Of a stretch of 8,462 nt of DNA, positions 7,005 through 8,462 are shown in pieces. The stretch is from Actinomycetes bacterium. Lineage in GTDB: Bacteria > Actinomycetota > Acidimicrobiia > Acidimicrobiales > RAAP-2. Made by a program: the position numbers and the translations under genes. Location: NCBI GenBank assembly GCA_021807655.1, contig JAKBCT010000032.1:1-8462 (forward strand). Direction: 5' to 3'. The notes below the pieces were generated by a model. The model searched no databases. It had not been told where the DNA came from and worked only from the letters and a program-made list of their open reading frames with translations. Within the stretch, counting starts at the first letter, position 1. Every line of letters starts with the position of its first letter.

Positions 7005-8387
7005 GTGAGTGAAATTCCCCCGTCACCTGAAGAGAGTGCTCGGCCCACCGCCGGGCCCGCGTCGTTCGACTATCTCGCCTCGTGGGCAGCACCCGCCCTG
7101 CCCGACGACGCCGAAGTGCCTGCGCCAACGGCAACGAGCGTGACCGAGGACGCGTCCGCGAGCGTCGGGGCCGAACCTATGGACGCCTCGGCGTCCGTAG
7201 CGCCCAGTGAGCCGCCCGCCGACGGCGCGGCGAGTCATCCCATCACCACCGGTGAGCCCTCAATCCCGATTCGCTCGTCACTCCGTTCACCGTGGTCCTC
7301 GCGCATCTCGTTGTTACTGGTCGCGGCCCTCGTCGGGGGACTGGCCGGACACTTCAGCGCGTCCACGTCCTCGAACACGCCCGGGGTCACCATCAACGCG
7401 GTCTCCAACGCGCCGACCGGCGCGGTCCTGCCCACGGGCCTCACGATCCCAACCCTGGTCCAGCGGGTCCTTCCCTCGGTCGTCTCGATCGACGTGAAGG
7501 GCCAGGGGACCGAAGACCAGGGCACCGGCATGATCATCTCGTCCAACGGGCTCGTCATCACGAACAACCACGTGATCGCCGCCGCGGTCAATGGGGGATC
7601 GATCACCGTGACCCGATCCGGCTCGACCAAGAGCCTGCCCGCGACCCTGATCGGCACCAACCCGATCGATGACGTCGCGTTGATCCGCATCAACGGCGCG
7701 TCGGGTCTGCCGACGGTGACCTTTGGCAACTCCAACGCCCTCGTCGTCGGTGACGCCGTCGTCGCGATCGGTAACGCGCTCGGCCTCGCGGCCGGGACGC
7801 CGACGGTGACCCAGGGCATCGTCTCGGCCCTCGGGCGCACCGTGACCGCCGGATCGTCGTCGAGCTCGGAGACCCTGAGCAACATGATCCAGACCGACGC
7901 GGCGATCAACCCCGGTAACTCGGGCGGACCGCTGCTCGACGCCCGCGGCGACGTCATCGGGATGAACACCGCCGTCGCCGGCACCCTGCCCGACGGCACG
8001 AACGCGCAGAACATCGGGTTCGCGATTCCCGTCTCGACGATCGAAGCGCTGCTCAAGTCCCTCGAGGCGGGCCAGAGCGTCGTCAACCACGGCGCCTTCA
8101 TCGGCGTCGAGGTGATGTCGATGACCCCGACCCTGCAACTGCAGTACGGCTTCACCGTGTCGAGTGGCGCGGTGGTCATGAGCGTCATCGCCAACAGCGG
8201 CGCCTCGCGCGCCGGCGTTCGCCAGGGTGACGTCATCGTGTCCTTGAACGGCACCACGATCAACAACACCCAGGACCTGACCAGTGTGCTCTCGGGCCTG
8301 CACCCCGGCGACACCATCAAGCTCGGCGTCGTGCGCGCGAATAAGCACCTCACCCTCACGGTTACGCTCGGCCGCCAGCACGGCTAG
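7005..8387 (+). CDS. Membrane-anchored HtrA/DegP-type serine protease with PDZ domain
   Basis: Trypsin-like HtrA protease, expected to degrade or refold damaged proteins on the outer face of the membrane. The 460-residue protein has a long cytoplasmic N-terminal part (1-96) rich in Pro, Ala, Ser and acidic residues, with a twice-repeated DASASV at 49-54 and 60-65. One membrane segment follows (about 101-117, ISLLLVAALVGGLAGHF). A Ser/Thr/Pro-rich linker runs to about 145. The protease domain (about 146-355) has the full triad: His189 in TNNHVI, Asp223 in IDDVALI and Ser306 in GNSGGP. A single PDZ domain covers about 364-456, with GAFIGVEV as likely binding loop and SGASRAGVRQGDVIVSLNG at 398-416. 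This architecture matches the actinobacterial PepD/HtrA-like proteases. The GTG start has no ribosome site but follows a TAGCAT hexamer. The gene is complete and ends 13 bases from the end of a convergent gene. Regulators such as a two-component system are not in the window. Confidence 0.95.
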   Translation: MSEIPPSPEESARPTAGPASFDYLASWAAPALPDDAEVPAPTATSVTEDASASVGAEPMDASASVAPSEPPADGAASHPITTGEPSIPIRSSLRSPWSSRISLLLVAALVGGLAGHFSASTSSNTPGVTINAVSNAPTGAVLPTGLTIPTLVQRVLPSVVSIDVKGQGTEDQGTGMIISSNGLVITNNHVIAAAVNGGSITVTRSGSTKSLPATLIGTNPIDDVALIRINGASGLPTVTFGNSNALVVGDAVVAIGNALGLAAGTPTVTQGIVSALGRTVTAGSSSSSETLSNMIQTDAAINPGNSGGPLLDARGDVIGMNTAVAGTLPDGTNAQNIGFAIPVSTIEALLKSLEAGQSVVNHGAFIGVEVMSMTPTLQLQYGFTVSSGAVVMSVIANSGASRAGVRQGDVIVSLNGTTINNTQDLTSVLSGLHPGDTIKLGVVRANKHLTLTVTLGRQHG

Positions 8388-8400
8388 TCCACGGGGCGTC

Positions 8401-8462
8401 CTAGCCCAGGGTGGCGATGCCTCCGTCGACCGGCAAGATGGCGCCGGTGATGTAGCTCGCCG
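8401..8462 (-). CDS. Short-chain dehydrogenase/reductase, C-terminal fragment
   Basis: Read on the minus strand, the last bases give ASYITGAILPVDGGIATLG followed by TAG (8403-8401). The pattern YITG-x3-PVDGG near the end is characteristic of classical short-chain dehydrogenases/reductases such as FabG-like NAD(P)H oxidoreductases. Only 19 residues are inside the window, so cofactor choice, catalytic Ser-Tyr-Lys residues and substrate cannot be seen. The gene converges with the HtrA-like gene; the 13 bases between the two stops hold no terminator. Confidence 0.85.
   Translation of the reverse strand, partial: ASYITGAILPVDGGIATLG

Noticed and set aside
6763..7008. Small plus-strand open frame of 81 codons crossing the divergent promoter region
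   Set aside because: Most of it is antisense to the conserved N-terminal domain of the minus-strand gene; it has no ribosome site or recognisable domain.
7235..8359. Long minus-strand open frames across the HtrA gene
   Set aside because: The sense strand has a complete HtrA with triad and PDZ domain; the antisense products lack motifs and are frame shadows.

Overview
The window reads as high-GC actinobacterial chromosome. A tat gene, then tatC, then a HelY-type helicase is the order known from Mycobacterium tuberculosis (tatA-tatC-helY), and a DUF4193 protein is another actinobacterial marker. The minus-strand protein of unknown function resembles, from memory, conserved proteins of Acidimicrobiia, so an acidimicrobial source is my best guess; no search was run. 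Coding density is very high, no gap without a gene exceeds about 90 bases, and I see no RNA gene, mobile element or CRISPR array.

Layout. Bases 1-138 are the C-terminal tail of a plus-strand gene, probably tatB or tatA. It is followed by tatC (145-873) and, overlapping it by a GTGA junction, a compact HelY-like Ski2-family helicase (870-2996). After 24 bases comes a 541-residue protein made of two ThyX (FAD-dependent thymidylate synthase) domains (3021-4646), then a very acidic DUF4193 zinc-ribbon protein (4718-5188) and a small GNAT acetyltransferase (5208-5600). The acetyltransferase converges with, and overlaps by 20 bases, a minus-strand gene for an arginine-rich, partly disordered protein of unknown function (5581-6918). 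That gene is divergent, across 86 bases, from a membrane-anchored HtrA-type serine protease with a PDZ domain (7005-8387). The last 62 bases hold the C-terminus of a minus-strand short-chain dehydrogenase/reductase.

How the genes fit together. The tat genes and HtrA serve the cell envelope: export of folded proteins, and extracytoplasmic protein quality control. The helicase is probably an RNA-remodelling enzyme and appears translationally coupled to tatC. The double ThyX protein and the DUF4193 protein sit side by side, and DUF4193 genes lie near dut in mycobacteria, so a link to dUMP/dTMP metabolism is conceivable but unproven.

The most notable points are: (1) the double ThyX protein, in which the FAD-side RHR triad survives only in domain 2 and the dUMP-side SxxExSxRY signature only in domain 1, suggesting a fused heterodimer-like active site; (2) a HelY that seems to lack the whole insertion between helicase core and C-terminal domain; (3) the uncharacterised RD/RP-rich protein; (4) several genes without a Shine-Dalgarno sequence but with a -10-like hexamer 6-9 bases before the start codon, as expected of leaderless transcripts.
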